From Cadophora sp. MPI-SDFR-AT-0126 (Eukaryota > Ascomycota > Leotiomycetes > Helotiales > Ploettnerulaceae), in the NCBI GenBank assembly GCA_020747065.1, contig JAGMVK010000005.1:2480001-2544000 (forward strand): DNA of 64,000 nt, written 5' to 3'. Within the stretch, counting starts at the first letter, position 1. Every line of letters starts with the position of its first letter. Positions 32,835-46,627 of the stretch are shown piece by piece. The notes below the pieces were generated by a model. It made no database searches. It was given only the letters and a program-made list of their open reading frames with translations, and was not told the DNA's origin. A program made the position numbers and the translations under genes.

Positions 32835-34001
32835 TCATACAGACATTCTCGACGCCTCACTTCCAAGTTCCCGACCCCGACCAAGTTCCTGTCTCTGATT
32901 CTGGTATTGTCGCTCCTGGACCCTCTCACGACGCTCCCAACCGGGCCCAGGATTTCCCATCTGATCTTTGTGCCCTCTTCCATCAACCCAGCCTACGTAG
33001 GGACTCGCATAGAGGCCTCTCCCATCCATGCCTCTACTGCCATTACCTCCCATATTTCTGCCGTCAAAGGCTTCACGACCCTCCCTAGACCCAATCGCAA
33101 ACGCATTGAATCCCTGAGGAACGTATCTCGCACTATCCATCCGATTTGTACGCCCTCCCTCAATTGCTGAACTAGGCGATCCATACCCATAAGAATGCGA
33201 AGTCGCATACGTGCTATACGCCGGCGCAGGGATGGTAGAAAGCGGGTGTTGAACATGTCCAGCTACCGAAGTATTGGCAAATGTGACAGGATGCGGAAGG
33301 TCCATTGCTGTTCGTTTGCGTAGTTTGGCAAGGGGTATCTCATCCTCCGAATCCTCATCATCCTCGCTCTGGCTGTCAAAGTCGGCATCAGAGCCACTGT
33401 GATTCTCGATTTTGATTTTGGTGTCTTTCTTCTCCGTTTGCGCGGTCCTCTCAAGTCGCTTCTGTGCATCGCTACTTGGAACTCCGTCTACAGGCGTGTT
33501 CTCATTTTTGTTGACGGTGCCAGCACTTACCTGTTTCTTGTCACCATCTTCGCTACTGTCAGGTGCCTTGGCAATCGCGACTGTAACTTCAGATTTCTTG
33601 CCTCGCTTACGCTTCTTGGGAACGAGATTCCGTATCGAAGCCGACGATGTCTGTTGGCTAGGAGAAGACGGGGGAGGGAGTGATGCAGAGGAGAACCCTG
33701 GTCCGTGGCCGGTGTTTAGAGCGCCGGATTCAATTTGTCGGCGGAGACGGGTGTAGCGCATTCGAGCCGCGGGGGGTTTGAGACCTGTTGCGAGACCGAC
33801 GGCGTTGAAGTCGATCTAGGCTAGGTGAGTGATTGTTTGAAACTCGAGTAAGCTGGATTTGGAATGTTGAGGTTGGAATTGTATGTATGGATTGAAGGTG
33901 TGGAGGGAGATGGAAGAGGGACTTACAGTCTTGAGATCTGACTTTTGGAGGCATATGTAGAGGAACCAGAGGTTCTCATCAAGTTGGATCTTGGAAGGCA
34001 T
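32835..34001 (-). CDS. Conserved fungal protein with Myb/SANT-like N-terminus
   Basis: Exon 1 is 34001-33927 and exon 2 is 33815-32835 (intron 111 nt), giving 351 residues. The N-terminal 57 residues (LDENLWFLYICLQKSD, then IDFNAVGLATGL and AARMRYTRLRRQIE) form a compact helical motif common to many ascomycete proteins that resembles a Myb/SANT fold. The rest is disordered: a basic KKRKRGKK nuclear signal, an acidic Ser/Asp/Glu block, and a Gly/Arg/Tyr-rich tail. A nuclear, possibly DNA- or chromatin-associated role is an inference from this composition. Confidence 0.75.
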
Positions 34002-34495
34002 TGGCAGGTGCGGCTATTGCTGTTGCTGATAGACTAGAATGGGATTGTAGATCTTGCTCGATTGGTTGGTGAGATGGCAGTTTGAGTAGGTATAGTGATG
34101 TTCGCCTGTAGAGTCAAGGCTAGATGGCGTGGAGAAATTTTAAAAATCAAAAGAAACCAGAGGGAGAGGGGACTTATAGAGCTACCAGAATACCAAAAGC
34201 AAGCGTCAGCTCTTTGATACTGACATGAGATCCCAAAAGAAAGGGGCGAGAGCAGAGATACAGGTGAGAAGGTAATAATAACAACGCCATATGCTCAAGC
34301 ATATAGCAGCGTAAGGTGGTATCTCATTGAAAGTCAAACACATGGCCTCTGACAAAGCAAGTTCTGAACAATATGCCAGACTCCTCTTTCATGCAAACCA
34401 CTCCAACTCCAAAATTGGGCTGCCAGATCGCCCAATGGCTATGTCACCCCATTGTTTGCCAACGCCATCGTATAACATGCAGAAAGTCATAAATC
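34002..34495. other. Spacer between MTR3 and the Myb-like gene
   Basis: 3' flank of MTR3 and promoter of the minus-strand Myb-like gene. No coding sequence is supported. Confidence 0.6.
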
Positions 34496-35495
34496 TCATT
34501 GTCTTTCCAGTTTCAAGTTGGCGGTTTCTTTCAAGGCCGCAACAAGAACCCGATGTGAACCCAAGGCAGCCTGCACAGCGTTGTCTGCCAATTCTTCGTA
34601 CGATGCACTCTGGGCAGTGTTTGTTGACCGGTCTCCATGTCCAATATCTCCTTTGACCCAAAGATCTGTGATTTCGTCACGGGCAGGCAAATATGCGACT
34701 ATGCAGGCTGCAAGAATCTCCTGATGCTCCGATGGAACAGGATCCAGTACCAAGGTCGTTTGCTTCCCCTGGCTGCTTTTGACCACAGCAGCAACTCCGC
34801 CAGATACCACATCCACGCAGTCGATACCCGCATCTGCAATAGCCGCGGAAGCAACGGTGATGCATCCACTGAGCACACTCATCATTCCCCAATCCCCAGC
34901 CGTAATTGATCCACCTCGGTCGTCGCCCCACCACTGATCCTCCTCACCCTCCAGAATAGTGATTATGACTTCTACTCCACTCTTTGGCCATCTATCTCCA
35001 ATAATAACGCCTCTCAAAGCAGTTTCCAGGTGTACTCCCAAATCTCTTTCGCTCGAATCTCTCAGGTAGCCTCTCCGTTTCCTTGTAGCGAACGGTGCGT
35101 ATTTGACGTGTGTTGAGAGTATTATATGGGGAGAGAAAGGTGCGTTTTTGGGAAGAGGTCGAGGGCCATGGACGGTACATGTGAGCTTCAACCCAGAAGT
35201 CGAGAGCGACGCGAGGCCTGGAACTCTTGAATTGGGGGCCTTGGAAGCTTCTAACTCGAGATATGCGGAACCTGAAGCTGACGGAGTGACGCCAGTCTTT
35301 AGGACTATTATTTGTTAGTACGTAATCCCCATTTCATGCAGCATTTTCTCCCTTACACATCTTTCTCAAAACATTTGGTTGTCTGGTCCTTGAGGGTCTC
35401 TCGGTTTGCGACGCAGCATCTTTTTGTATATATTTCGAATAAATTGGCGCCGAAGTCCCGCCCGAAGGCCCATTGATTCTTCTCCTATCCGTCAT
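34496..35495 (-). CDS. MTR3: Exosome core subunit Mtr3 (RNase PH fold)
   Basis: Exon 1 is 35495-35357 and exon 2 is 35304-34496, with a 52-nt intron (GTAAGG, branch CTAAC, ATAG), giving 315 residues. The start MTDRRRINGP is usual in filamentous fungi. The splice rebuilds LRKMFLKTGVTPSASGSAYLE, the first strand of the RNase PH domain, then CTVHGPRPLP and the conserved helical half with ITAGDWGMMS. Mtr3 is one of the six ring subunits of the RNA exosome and is catalytically inactive. An in-frame ATG at 35615 would add 40 residues that do not look family-like. Confidence 0.92.
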
Positions 35496-37488
35496 TCTGC
35501 AGATATTGTCAGGTGTGTGAAGTGGCTGCCACTGATTCAACACAATACTCCACGATTTCACTTCAAAAAGTTGAATGCGGCACACTTTGCCTGGGAGCGG
35601 CCGCTTAAGCCGCATGCGCTACACTAGCGCCAAAGATCCACCTGCCACCGCCTCAAAAAACTTCGCGGAAGCTCCAACCTCTTTCCATCCCACAACATAT
35701 ATTTCTCCAACCCAAAGCTCCGAGTCTGCGACTGGAAGGTCAATGGATATTTGCTCTACAATGGCTTGCCGGCCAATGGTCTTGTATAATGCTAACTCGC
35801 AACCGGTGTCGCACTAATATTACAATGGTGAGTTCAACCTCGATTTGCTTCCCCCTCCTGCTCCTGATGATTCCTATCACAACAGTTCTTCGGCGATCTC
35901 CTGAGCCACTGAACAAACATGCATCACCATCTGAAGCACTGCATACTGTCTGGACTTGCAATTATCATTTGGGATTGTGCAGGCGCTGACTTGCATTAGC
36001 ACAGGAAAGTTTGATGTATCGCCGACCCTATCGTGGCCACGCGTCTCGGCAATTTCGATGTTGGCTCAGAGGATTGGGGCAGACCATCCAAATCGGATAG
36101 AAATGGGAAGGCAGACTGCGAGATGACATGGCCGACTTCATGCTTCCCGGTCTGACCTCCCGGCGACAATACCTGGTTAGTGCTCTCTACTTGTCAATCA
36201 CCTTGGTCCTCCCTCGTTTTCCTGATGAAAAAAAAAATAATCAGTTCTGCTTCTGAACTACATTGTTGACAACCCAAAATACCAAAAACTTTCTGAAAAA
36301 CACTCAACTTTTTTGTCACTTGTTTCCTTCCGTCAGGATGTAGCAGGCTTACTGACAATGCATAGATTCAATCGAGGATGACAGCAGCTTGAGCGGAATG
36401 TAGCTCTCCACCCAAAGAGTAAGCCTCAGCCTCTTTCTATCAATCTTTCGCCTTGATGACAACAGCTTATCCATTCCATGAATGCGTCTTGGCCGAGTTC
36501 CTCCCTCGTACAGGACCAATCAATTTATTGATTGGGATGATATGTTGTGGGGTAGTGAGCTTCAGAGCTTCAGCAATCTACAATGCGTCTTGTAGGGTAG
36601 AGAGCTGTCGCCGGCCGAGGTTCCTGATTAAACTGGCTTATCTGAGCAACACCTCTATATCTTCGTACATTTTGATCGCCCTTCGCAGCACATGCTGACT
36701 TGGTGACAGGGATGGGTATGCCCAATCGGCATTAGAGCAAAAGATGAACTAATGAATGAGATTGTACGAGTGGGAATGGAATATAGAGTTCTAACAGAAA
36801 TAGAACCATTCAAGTGTATTGCCGTGTCTTTACCCGTTTCGTCCCATCCCCTTGAGGTCCAAGATGATGTCCTCTTCGCTTCCCCTGATGTGCAAAAGGC
36901 AAAATCCAGCCCCACATTGCGTCTAAATTGACCTTTCACTGGCTGATGCAAGTACATTAATTCCCCGACAGCATATTTACTAAGTGCTCAAGGGCATACC
37001 TTGAGTTTTTCGATTCTGATTCTGAGGTCAAAACAGAAATGTAGAATACCGTAACATCAACATGACACTTTCTCGGTGGCTCAAGCTTAAATGCTTTCCA
37101 TCAGATGAGATCATCGTGAAGGTTGCCATTCCAGAAGGTCCATCAGCGCGTTTGTTTCAAGATGCCAGGCTATGTTAAGCGAAAACGGCGGCTGCTCCCC
37201 TAAAATAATGCCTAAGAATAATTCAGACCAGCTATCTTGTTTCCGCCTCATGCCAGTGCCAAACTTCGAATTGTACCTTTGTACACCACGTTAGTGCACG
37301 ACAGAGGAGGTTGATTCCCAAATTTGTCGCCAGAACCTGCCACACGATAAGAACCTCGTACCCATCCCTGTCGATGCTCCAGTCCAGGGGTTGATTACGA
37401 GAGTCAGCCATCGCAAATCTCCCATCTGGCAAAGTCGCTCCCTTCGACATTTCTCGCCCTCACTCCTCCCCAAGTCACTCCTTTGAAG
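35496..37488. other. 2-kb divergent gap, no gene seen
   Basis: Promoters of MTR3 (minus) and ANP1 (plus). Frames up to 100 codons occur on both strands (for example 36655-36957 minus) without motifs or plausible splicing. An A-rich run lies at about 36228-36238. A non-coding RNA cannot be excluded by reading. Confidence 0.5.
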
Positions 37489-39283
37489 ATGCTCCCCAGG
37501 CATCATGCGAGCAATGGATACCCAAGGCACAAGAGCGAGAAGGAGGTCTATTCAATATCTCCTCACAGGTACGATCACCCTGAAGACGCCCCAATCTCGA
37601 AGACGTGGAACTTTCAGGCCATCTGCCCGAAATGGCTGTGCGATGTTTAGAGTATACACTGACTCTCGACCTCCGCAGATTCCAGCCTAGAACAACACCT
37701 GCAGCGGTCCGACGCCGGCGACAACTTATATTTCGATTCTCTGTGTGCATAGTAATTTTCCTCATCTTCGTCTTCGTATGGCCCGGCGCCTCCATATTTT
37801 CCATTCTTTCACTGGGCTTTCTGTCCTCAGGAGAGGACTTTCAACTGGAGACTGTACGTTATTATGATCTTACGAATGTTCAGGGGACAGCTAGGGGTTG
37901 GGAGAGGGAAGAGCGGATTCTCCTTTGCGCCCCTTTGCGCGACGCCGAGTCCCATCTTCGAATGTTCTTTGGGCATCTGCGGAACTTCACATACCCTCAC
38001 CACCTGATTGACCTGGCATTTCTGGTTTCCGATTCTAAGGACCAGACTTTGCCCCTATTGTCACAATTGCTAGAGGAACTACAAGCCGATGAAGACCCAA
38101 AGCAGCCATTTGGAGAGGTGTCGATTATTGAGAAGGATTTTGGGCAGAAGGTCAACCAGGATGTTGAGAGCCGTCACGGTTTTGCCGCACAAGCCAGCAG
38201 AAGAAAGTTGATGGCCCAGGCGAGAAATTGGCTGCTTAGTGCTGCTCTGCGACCTTACCACAGCTGGGTTTACTGGAGAGACGTGGATGTCGAGACTGCA
38301 CCTTTCACTATTCTGGAGGATCTGATGCGACACAACAAGGACGTGATTGTACCAAGTAAGTGCTGCACAAAAGATCCGAAAGGCTAGAACACCCGGTTGC
38401 TAACGAATAATTCTAGATGTTTGGCGGCCCCTTCCAGACTGGCTCGGCGGCGAACAACCTTATGACTTGAATTCATGGCAAGAGTCTGAAACAGCTTTGG
38501 CATTGGCAGATACACTTGACGAGGACGCTGTCATTGTGGAAGGATATGCAGAATACGCCACCTGGAGACCCCATCTTGCTTACCTTCGAGACCCATATGG
38601 GGACCCTGATATGGAGATGGACATTGATGGCGTCGGAGGTGTTAGTATCCTGGCAAAGGCCAAGGTTTTCAGATCTGGAGTCCACTTCCCAGCATTCAGT
38701 TTTGAGAAGCATGCCGAGACCGAAGGGTTTGGAAAGGTCAGTCTGCCTTGACGGTTGTGTGACTATTGCTAACGTCAAGCAGATGGCAAAGCGGATGCAA
38801 TTCTCTGTTGTTGGGTTACCCCACTACACCATTTGGCATTTGTATGAACCTAGTGTCGATGACATTCGTCACATGGAGGTAAGAAGATCTGTGATTGCTT
38901 GGCGAGATGTGGTTTGACTTCTTTAGGAAATGGAGAAAGAACGTATAGCTCATGAAGCGGAAGAAAAGGAACGGGCCGACCGAATGAAGAAGATCAAGGA
39001 CCAATTTGCGGACCCTAACAGTCAATGGGAGAAGGACAAGACCGACATCCAAAATGAGGCACTGAAGGAAAAGAAAGAGAAGGAGAAGGCCGAGGTTGCA
39101 GCGGCTGAAGCTACCTCCAAATCCGAACCAGCTGCTGCTGCTGCGAATCCAGAGACCAAACCAGACGCAAAGGTTGATCCCAAAGTCGAGACGAAGCCTG
39201 AATCGAAGGTAGACACTAAGGACGACTCCAAGCCGGCACCCAAAGTACCTGCCATGCAGGATGCACCATCGAAAGCACAATAA
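37489..39283 (+). CDS. ANP1: Mannan polymerase II subunit of the Anp1/Mnn9/Van1 family
   Basis: Five exons: 37489-37568, 37679-38355, 38417-38736, 38783-38878 and 38927-39283, giving 509 residues. It is a type II Golgi membrane protein: a short basic cytosolic tail, one helix at 44-62 (FRFSVCIVIFLIF), then the GT62 domain. The metal-binding DVD lies at 228-230 within WVYWRDVDVETAP, and VWRPLPDWLGGEQPYDLNSW is typical of the Anp1 branch. Anp1 elongates the alpha-1,6-mannan backbone of N-glycans in the cis-Golgi. The last 90 residues are a Lys/Glu coiled coil followed by a low-complexity Ala/Lys/Pro tail. Confidence 0.93.
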
Positions 39284-39967
39284 GCCACACGAGGTAAAGC
39301 TCTTTGTACCTCTGTCTACCAAACTTTCATTGACATGACCAGGTATTGGACAAATACTTTGACGAGTATAGGATCTCCTTCATTGTTGTCGTTCTCAGCA
39401 TTATGAAAGGAGAGAGCGACTTCAGGTCGGCTGTAGGATTGTATTTGCAGCGGACAACACTGGCCCTCGGACATGCTGAGCAATTAGGCGCAGGTTCGGG
39501 GTTGTGTAGCTGTTCATCTGAGGATGATATCGGCATTCTTCTTATAAATGGGAGCGCTTGTTCAGCCAAGCCTGCTTCGTTAAGTAATTTGGGAGGGGAG
39601 TTTTGTACAAGTATAGACGGCGCAATGAGAGAACACGTTGAACACAACCACGGAGTAGTAAGATGACATAACATAACATGAAGAAGCAAATTCCTTTCCC
39701 GTGCTAGCTCGCCACTTATCGTGCTCCAGAAATAGGGGCAAGATTGGCTGAAATGGCCGGTCACGTGGGTGGACAGGACACGTTCAATCCGTCATGCGGC
39801 TCGGGCTTTTAGACATGTTGGGATTTATATTTGTACCACCAGGGGACATCGTAGCACGACAAGATTTCCAGTCGATTGCTACTTCCCGACTGCTTAGGAC
39901 AAGAAGCCAGTCTTTTTAATTCATAATTTCGAAGCTGGATCTATGCTGCGCCAGTTATAAGGACATT
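39284..39967. other. Spacer between ANP1 and GEA
   Basis: 3' flank of ANP1 and promoter of the ARF-GEF gene. One frame per strand exceeds 100 codons, neither with a motif. No gene is supported. Confidence 0.55.
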
Positions 39968-42900
39968 ATGAACAATGATGCCCTCGCCGTGAACTCGCCA
40001 GTATCTGGACAGATGAATTATTCTGCAGCCTCCTCAGTACACGATACCGATACATCCTCGATTCTCGAAGCAAGCAGGCAGATTGAACGGGCGCCGCGAT
40101 ACAACGGCGCCATGAATACCTCGAGGAAAGCTTCCGTTTCAGTGGCAGTCGACCCCGTCGCCCTGATCACAACAGAATGCATTACTGTTACTTCTGCCAT
40201 GCGAAAGCATGCTCGATGGGCGCATTCATCAGTATCTGCTATTTTGGGGGGCAGCTCCAGTCCCATGAATCCAAGCTTGCAAAGCTCCAGACCTTCAACA
40301 CCGCGAGATGAATCTGGGAAGACGAGAGGGAACAAGAACAGGTCTTCCACGGGGTTCGCAGATGGAGATGACGGAGGTTTGGCGAATAGATGGGGGCTTC
40401 GAGGGAAGAAAGGGAAGAGCATGCAGGATAATCCTCTAATGGCTGGTTTTGGACGACTGAGGCGCGAACTTACGGGCTGCAAAGGTAAGAAGTGCTTCAT
40501 GCTTGAAAGACGAATATATATTAATAAGAATCAGATATACACAAATTCGATACTCCGTCATTACTATATCCTTTCCTGCAAGTTATCCAAGCTTCTGCGA
40601 CATCTGCACCAATTACCTCTCTCGCGCTCGTTGCCATTACAAAGTTCTTCTCCTACAACCTCATAAGTCCCGATTCTCCACGCCTGGCATTGGCTATGCA
40701 ATCGCTATCTGCAGCCATTACGCATTGCCGGTTTGAAGCCAGTGACTCTGCGGCAGACGAGATTGTGCTACTGCGGATATTGAAGCTCATGGAGGGAATG
40801 CTGTCAGGACCAGGAGGAGACCTACTTAGTGACGAAAGTGTCTGCGAGATGATGGAAACTGGTTTGAGCATGTGCTGCCAAGCCAGACTATCAGAACTGC
40901 TTCGACGCTCAGCTGAGATTTCTATGGTCAAAATGACCCAAGTGATTTTCGAACGTTTAAAACATCTGGAGATTGAGGCCGGGGATGACCTAGAGGCTCT
41001 GGATGAGAAGACCAAGGAGGATATGGATACTGTGAAGATGGATCCTTCAGCGAACAGCAATGATGCTATCAAATCCTCTCTCGCCGCTCCCCCAACGGAT
41101 TCGCGGCCTTCATCGAGTTTTGACAAGGCTAGGAGTGGACCTTTGACTTCTGGCTCGACGTCAATGGACAATGGATCGGAAATTGGAGTTGGTCCAGCTT
41201 CAGAAACATCTGATGAAGCGCCTATCAAGCCTTATTCATTACCGTCGATACGGGAACTTTTCCGAGTCTTGGTGGATTTGCTAGATCCTCATGATCGCCA
41301 GCATGCAGATACGATGAGAGTCATGGCTCTGAGGATCATTGATGTTGCTCTGGAAGTTGCGGGGCCTTCGATTGGAAAGCATCCTTCTTTGGCGACTCTT
41401 GCAGAAGATCGTCTTTGCAGATATTTATTCCAACTGGTTCGATCAGACAATATGGCCATTTTACACGAGTCGCTTATTGTTGCTGGAACGCTACTTGCAA
41501 CGTGTAGAGGTGTGCTGAAGCTGCAGCAAGAGCTGTTTCTATCGTACCTGGTTGCTTGTTTGCATCCACGTGTTGAGATACCGAGAGAGCCAGGGATAGA
41601 TCCATCACTTTATGCTGGTGTGCCGCAAGCTCCGAAACTCGTCAAGCCACCGCCTTCGCAGTCAAGTAGTGGAAGATCGACTCCTGTGCCCGTCAAAGAC
41701 CGCCAAAAACTTGGTATGGAAGGCGGATCCCGAAAACCAGATGCCAGAGAAGCCATGGTCGAGAGTGTCGGTGCTCTGGCACGGATACCGAGCTACATGG
41801 TTGAGTTGTTCATCAACTACGACTGTGAAATCGATCGGAGTGACTTGTGTGAAGATATGGTGGGACTCCTGTCTCGAAATGCAATCCCAGATTCTGCAAC
41901 GTGGAGCACCACCTCTGTTCCGCCATTATGTCTGGATGCGCTGTTGGGCTACATCCAATTCATCGCCGATAGACTCGACGATGAGCCTCAGTTTGAAGGG
42001 TACCCGGACCAGTCATATCTTCGTGAGAAGCGGAGAAGGAAAAAGATCATCATTCAAGGAGCCCAGAAATTCAACGAAAATCCTAAGGCCGGACTTGCGT
42101 ACCTGAACAAACATGGAATTATTGACGACCTACAAGACGCCAAGCAGATTGCTACTTTCTTGAAAGGTACTGCCCGGATATCGAAGAAGATGTTCGGAGA
42201 GTTCATTTCAAAGAAAGGGAACGAGCCTATCCTAGAAGCTTTCATTGATACTTTTAACTTTGATGACAAACGAGTGGACGAGGCCCTGCGAGAGGTCGTG
42301 GAGAGCTGTCGTCTGCCTGGAGAATCTGCCCTGATTGAGCGCATCGTCACTGTGTTTGCAGAGCACTACTTCAAGAGCAAAATTCCAGAGCCAATGGCAA
42401 ATCCAGATGCTATCTTTGTTTTGACTTACGCCATTCTTATGCTGAACACGGACAGCTACAATCCCAATCTCAAGAACAGCTCGCGTATGACCGTAGAGCA
42501 GTTTGGAAACAATTTGCGAGGCGTCAACGGCGGCAAGAACTTCGAGCCTGCCTATATCCAGAGCATTTATGACTCTATCAAGGCAAATGAGATCATTCTC
42601 CCAGATGAGCATGACAACAAGCATGCTTTCGATTATGCTTGGAAAGAGCTGTTGCTGAAGACGGAGTCTGCTGGGAATCTGATCGTCTGTGACACAAATA
42701 TCTACGATGCAGATATGTTTGCAGCAACCTGGAAACCGGTTGTTGCTACACTGTCGTATGTATTCATGTCTGCCAGCGACGATGCTGTGTTCTCAAGAGT
42801 CATTACTGGTTTCGATCAGTGTGCTCGTATTGCGGCCAGGTACGGGCTGACTGAGGCTGTGGATCAAGTGGTGTACTGCTTGAGCTACATTACCTCGCTA

Positions 42901-45165
42901 GCTACCGAATCGCCGTCAAATACAACCCTTAACACCGAGATCCAGGTTGGCGAGAATAGTGTTATGGTTAGTGAGCTGGCAGTGAAGTTTGGACGCGACT
43001 TCAAGGCGCAGTTGGCAACTGTTGTATTGTTCCGAGTTGTCACTGGCAGTGAAGCCATTATCAACGACAGCTGGAAACATGTAAGCATCGCCCATTATTT
43101 CCGATGAATTCGAAACTAACATTGTCAGATTGTTCGCATCTGGGTCAATCTCTTCGTCAACTCTCTAATACCACCATTCTTCGCGCCAAATCGCATAGAG
43201 ATTTCTCCCATACCTTTGCAGACGCCCTCTCAGATTATCGATCGAGGCCAGAAGCCTAGCGACACTGGCCTCTTTTCAGCCTTTACTTCATACATTTCTA
43301 GCTATGCAGCCGATGACCCACCAGAGCCTTCTGATGAAGAGCTGGAGAGTACACTGTGTACAGTGGATTGTGTGAATGCTTGCTACATGGGAGACGTCTT
43401 TGCAAACGTTGTGTGAGTTCCGTACTGCAGGTTTGAAATCCTAAAGCTGACATTTGTAGCAATATGCCTGTCGAATCTCTGAAGCCCCTCATTCAAGCAC
43501 TGCTTGCTCAGCTCCCTGATGATCCTACATCGATCGTCATTAGTGTCAAGTCGGAAACTGACACAGCAGCGCCGACAAATGGCCAGAAGATCGCTAACAC
43601 CGGACCGGTCTATGACCCAGCAATGGTCTACATACTGGAACTTTGCACGGTGCTCGCCCTCAGGGACAAAGAGACCGTTGCAGCTCTTGGTGCTGATGTG
43701 GCCGAAGCTTTGCAAAATGTTATGCGACATGTTGGAAGTTACCACAACATCATGATTTCCAGAACTATGTTCTACCTGCTCCACATATTGCACGCAAGCT
43801 ACGTAAGCATTCCCGAGTTCCAATACTGGTGATTCGACTGACATTGGTAGGAACATGATTTTCTACGCGTTCCCGTTGTACTCCATACAGTCTCAAGTTT
43901 CAAGAAGGATCTGCTGGAAAAATCAGCACCACTGGTTCTTCAGGGATTGACTCTATGCATTAAAGAGCCTGGGCCACTCAGGAATGAAATCATGACCTCA
44001 CCTGACTTCTGGGTTGTTCTCCGCAATCTCACAGGCAATGCTCAATCTGCACCGACTGTGTTCGAAATTCTAGAAGGTGTAGCCATTGGATCGCCACCAA
44101 CTATAATGGCTGACAATTACGAATCCGCGGTGAAGCTACTGAACGATTTCGCTTCTGCTGGTAGCGTTGGATCATCAGTTGAGCAGAAGCAGGATAAGCG
44201 AGTTCGCAGAGGCCAGCAACAGCAAAAGCAGCCCAAACCTCAACCGCAGCCACAGTAAGTTGCCACCCATTCTTCTGTTACATTCCGACAAGCTAATCTA
44301 CCCTAGGGTTGATGCTGCCGTCGCAAGAGGCGTCAAGGCTATCACCATGATCTTCTCCCTCACTACCCGGATCCCAGTCCTAATGCAACAATCGCACCTT
44401 GAAAGTAAAGAAGCCTGGGCCGCCTACTGGTCGCCCATCTTCGGTGCACTCACAACGCAATGCACCAACCCGTGCCGCGAGGTTCGGCACCAAGCCTTCT
44501 CGTCCCTCCAACGGTCGCTTCTCTCCCCCGAGTTAACATCAGGCGAACACGAAGAATGGACCGCCATCTTCGGCGAAGTCTTGTTTCCGCTCATCTTACG
44601 CCTTCTAAAACCAGAAGTCTATTCGTCGGATCCCGTGGGCATGAGTGAGACCAGGGTCCAGGCTGCTACGCTGCTCAGCAAGATCTTCTTGCACTATTTG
44701 ACATTACTTTCGAAGTGGGATGGGATGTTGGATCTTTGGTTGAAGATCCTGGATGTTATGGATAGATTGATGAATAGCGGCCAAGGTGATAGCTTGGTAT
44801 GTTCTTCTTTCCCTCTCACCCGAACTCTATGCTTTGATACGAGCTTGAGGAGCATAACGAATAAAAATGGATCAGAGCTAACAACCCTCCAGGAAGAAGC
44901 TGTCCTCGAATCCCTCAAAAATATCCTCCTCGTCATGTCAAGCAGCTCGTACCTCGTTCCGCCCAGCAAAGACCCATCACAAGAGAAGCTTTGGGTCGAG
45001 ACTTGGAAACGCATCGATCGTTTCTTGCCCGATCTTAGGAAGGACTTGGGTCTGGATGCGCCGAAGGAGGTTGTTGAGAAGGAGAAGCCTGCGGAGAAAG
45101 AGACAGAGAAAGAAGTCGTACTTGCGGAGAGGCCAAAGACAGAGGTTGCTGCTGGTGCGGAGTAA
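39968..45165 (+). CDS. GEA2: Golgi ARF guanine-nucleotide exchange factor Gea1/Gea2 (GBF1 family)
   Basis: Seven exons: 39968-40484, 40535-43080, 43129-43412, 43460-43802, 43851-44254, 44307-44796 and 44893-45165, giving 1618 residues. The Sec7 domain lies at about 680-865 (start AQKFNENPKAGLAYLNKHGI, core LPGES with the catalytic Glu near 769, then LTYAILMLNTDSYNPN and NNLRGVNGG). N-terminal dimerisation/HUS-type and C-terminal HDS-type helical regions flank it, as in GBF1. The protein loads GTP on Arf1 at the cis-Golgi to start COPI coat formation. All introns are 47-52 nt except the last (96 nt), which is in frame and lacks stops, so retention would insert 32 residues. Confidence 0.94.
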
Positions 45166-46627
45166 ACTTGTTTCGAATGGGTGATATGTGTGAGAGACAA
45201 ACGTTAGGATCGTGAGGCGGATTGGTGGAGAAGAAAGACAGCGTTGGCGGAATATAGGATGTACGATATTGTTCACCTGGTCTGGCCTGGTCTGGTTGTA
45301 CAAACAAAAGCGCAGCTTTCTCATTTATCGGAGCCGCTGGATCGAAACATCACAGGGTGAATGCAAGCAGGGTGGATAATTGGGAAGAGAATAAGAGGAA
45401 CAGAACGGCGTGAAGGAAAGAACGGAGAGACGGTACGAATTGCTATTTTGTCAGCATATTGCGGCATAGCTAGCGAGAGTGATAATCGGCGAAGATTAGG
45501 CAGGACTAAACCAGGTGGATCTTGTATAGAATGAAGGAGTGGTTTGGGATGATTCTGAGCTGTTTGGCCTGAGTGATGTTGTCGTTTGCGCCTTAACTTG
45601 AATCTACATTGGATTTGGGCTCGTAGTGAGTTTGTGATTGGCAAGTGCCGTTCCCGCTTTACATGATGTTGTGATCATGGTCGTCAAGTTGCCGACTGGG
45701 ATAAGATTCGAGACTTGCTGTTTTTGTTGGTTTCATTTGGTTATATCCCGCGACGGACAGGAGGTGCTAGAACGGCTGAAGTCTACTGTCGTGGCTATCA
45801 TGAAGGTGTTTCTCATGTTGTCAACATAAACGCGCAAGACCGCAAATTGCTCCGAGACTCTTCGGAGGACATGGGAAATGGTGCTACTGGAGGTAGGGAC
45901 CATGCCTCTGCGCACCGATCCTTTTATTGAGGAGCTTGGTTGATGATTTTGACAAAGATGGCCATGATCTTGCCCAAAGTCGAGCGACGAGGTTCGAAGA
46001 ATGAGCAGAAAATTCGCTGCATCTTGTGAATTCTGTGGGAGCTCTTCCGCACAAGTGGCTGGCGGCCAGTCTGGCTTGCAGCTTTCCTTTCATGATGTAT
46101 TATGTGGTAATGACGACTTTCAATCTTACTCCCATTTATCTTGCATTTCTCTAATCTTTACAATGTCTTATTGTTACGACAGAGGTAAGGATGGATGAGT
46201 GGAATTGAAAGCTTCCCAGCAGTCAGAATTTCAGTAAAACGGGTGGAATAGTGTAATAATCGTGATGGCTATACACGTTTAGCGGAACCGATTCAAGCTT
46301 TCTCTGAAACGACTCACTTGAGATCAACTTTCATACTCTACAGCGCATTCGAACGTTATGTCACAGTTCGCGCAAACCTGAAATGGCTTGGCTTGGTTCG
46401 GGTGGTGAATGAACCTCTTTAATTCTCGCTTAATTCACATCAACAATAGAAGGCCTACCTATTGTCATTCGATCCTATTGTGTTCTGATCCTAGCCGCAT
46501 CATACTTACTTCTATTTCCTCGGTCATACTCCTCATTTCCTTTCCTCTTCGATATCAGATCTCTGCAACAACTTCCTGCAATCAGCCACAGTAACCAAGC
46601 AAGCAAAGCCCAATTTTCAGCTAGGAG
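45166..46627. other. 1.5-kb intergenic region, no gene seen
   Basis: 3' flank of GEA and promoter of the gene at 46628. Frames of 60-107 codons occur on both strands without motifs. From about 46200 the sequence is AT-richer. Confidence 0.55.

Noticed and set aside
36228..36240. A-rich run as a possible retroposon poly(A) tail
   Set aside because: No target-site duplication or retroposed coding sequence is visible on either side.
36655..36957. Minus-strand frame of 100 codons in the MTR3-ANP1 gap
   Set aside because: No family resemblance, no plausible start context or introns.
38816..39322. Minus-strand frame of 168 codons, hydrophobic and aromatic
   Set aside because: Antisense of the Lys/Glu-rich tail of ANP1, which always gives Phe/Leu-rich complements.
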